From an uncultured Eubacteriales bacterium (lineage in GTDB: Bacteria > Bacillota > Clostridia > Oscillospirales > Oscillospiraceae), in contig UQXI01000071.1 in NCBI GenBank assembly GCA_900544975.1, positions 1-5,111 on the forward strand: a stretch of 5,111 bases of DNA. The letters run 5' to 3'. Of the stretch, positions 4,610 to 5,111 are shown piece by piece. Below the pieces are notes generated by a model. That model saw only the letters and a program-made list of their open reading frames with translations. It had not been told where the DNA came from and did no database searches. Each line of letters begins with the position of its first letter. Positions within the stretch are counted from its first letter, which is position 1. The position numbers and the translations under genes are program-made.

Positions 4610-5111
4610 GGACGTTTCTCCTTTTCTGTCTGGGCCAGCCACTGGGGAAGGCCCTCCACATCCGCCGCCGTTTCCACCGGGTATACCGGCATTTGGGGCA
4701 GCGTTCTGTTTACAAATCCGGTGAGGGCGTTGCCGGGGCCAATTTCCACCAGGGCCTCTGCGCCCAGCTCGCCCATTCGCCGGATGGTATCTTCCATATA
4801 GACACTGCTCTGCACCTGCCGCACCAGCAGCTCCGGGATGGCAGCACCGTCGGGACGCTCCGCGCCCAGACAGTTGAAGATCACGGGAATTTGCGGCTCC
4901 CGGAACTCCACGGTGCGGAACCGCTCCGCCAGCGCGTCTCCGGCGGGGGCCATGAGGGGGGTGTGGAAGGGTCCGCTGACCTTCAGCGGCAGGCAGCGGC
5001 GGGCACCCTTTTCCTTTGCCAGAGCCGCCGCGGCCTCCACGGCGGCCTTCTCGCCGCCGAGGACCAGCTGGCCGGGGCAGTTGTAGTTGGCGATGACCAC
5101 GCAGCCGTGGG
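4606..5111 (-). CDS. fabD: Malonyl-CoA:ACP transacylase FabD, 3' part
   Basis: The C-terminal 167 residues of FabD, which moves malonyl from CoA to acyl carrier protein and so feeds chain elongation. The reading frame stays open to the right edge (HGCVVIANYNCPGQ is the first visible stretch), so the gene is cut by the window, not broken. Visible family features are IANYNCPGQLVLGG, the SGPFHTPLM segment carrying the catalytic His (His201 of E. coli), and VEIGPGNALTGF near the end. The N-terminal half with the GHSLG nucleophile serine lies outside. The full protein would be about 310 residues. The stop overlaps the fabG GTG start, and the last codons (TEKEKRP) contain the fabG ribosome binding site. 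Confidence 0.95.
   Translation of the reverse strand, partial: HGCVVIANYNCPGQLVLGGEKAAVEAAAALAKEKGARRCLPLKVSGPFHTPLMAPAGDALAERFRTVEFREPQIPVIFNCLGAERPDGAAIPELLVRQVQSSVYMEDTIRRMGELGAEALVEIGPGNALTGFVNRTLPQMPVYPVETAADVEGLPQWLAQTEKEKRP
4617..4625 (-). promoter_or_regulatory. fabG ribosome binding site inside the 3' end of fabD
   Basis: On the minus strand AAAAGGAGA lies 8 nt before the GTG at 4609. It decides the fabG start, because the alternative in-frame ATG at 4642 has no comparable site and would add 11 residues not expected in FabG. Confidence 0.8.

Noticed and set aside
3857..4801. Long plus-strand open frame (314 codons) opposite fabG and fabD
   Set aside because: It spans two well-supported minus-strand genes and their junction, and its translation (many His, Gly, Gln) looks like an antisense shadow.

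Overview
The window looks like the chromosome of a GC-rich, Gram-positive gut-type Clostridia, most like the Oscillospiraceae (Flavonifractor/Oscillibacter-like). This placement is an inference. It rests on the rpsF-ssb-rpsR gene order seen in Firmicutes, consensus sigma-A promoter elements, strong AGGAGG-type ribosome binding sites, a Clostridia-style fab operon and a FabT-like MarR regulator. Every gene I can support lies on the minus strand, so transcription runs from right to left.

Right half (5111 to about 1600): the distal part of a type II fatty-acid synthesis operon. In transcription order it holds fabD (3' part only, cut by the right edge), fabG, fabF, fabZ and a MarR-family regulator. 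The genes are packed tightly. fabD and fabG share a GTGA junction, the fabF ribosome binding site overlaps the fabG stop, and fabF overlaps fabZ by 10 nt. Together they load malonyl onto ACP (FabD), condense (FabF), reduce (FabG) and dehydrate (FabZ). The regulator is the natural candidate to control them. The accB/accC/accD/accA genes found beside fabF and fabZ in many Clostridia are not here.

Middle (1264-1661): about 400 nt without a gene. It starts with a perfect 21-bp hairpin just after the regulator, followed by several smaller inverted repeats. Next comes a hairpin with a long T-rich tail on the minus strand (probable terminator), and then a textbook sigma-A promoter (TTGACA, 17 bp, TATAAT). 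A leader of about 70 nt follows, whose GC-rich hairpin could present or hide the rpsF ribosome binding site.

Left half (1263-1): the rpsF-ssb-rpsR operon, encoding ribosomal protein S6, single-stranded DNA-binding protein and ribosomal protein S18, closed by a clear intrinsic terminator. The last 113 nt hold another GC-rich inverted repeat and no gene I can support.

Overall these are two ordinary housekeeping operons. No new defence, mobile or biosynthetic system is visible. The parts most worth a second look are the rpsF leader, the repeat-rich spacer and the position of the FabT-like regulator.
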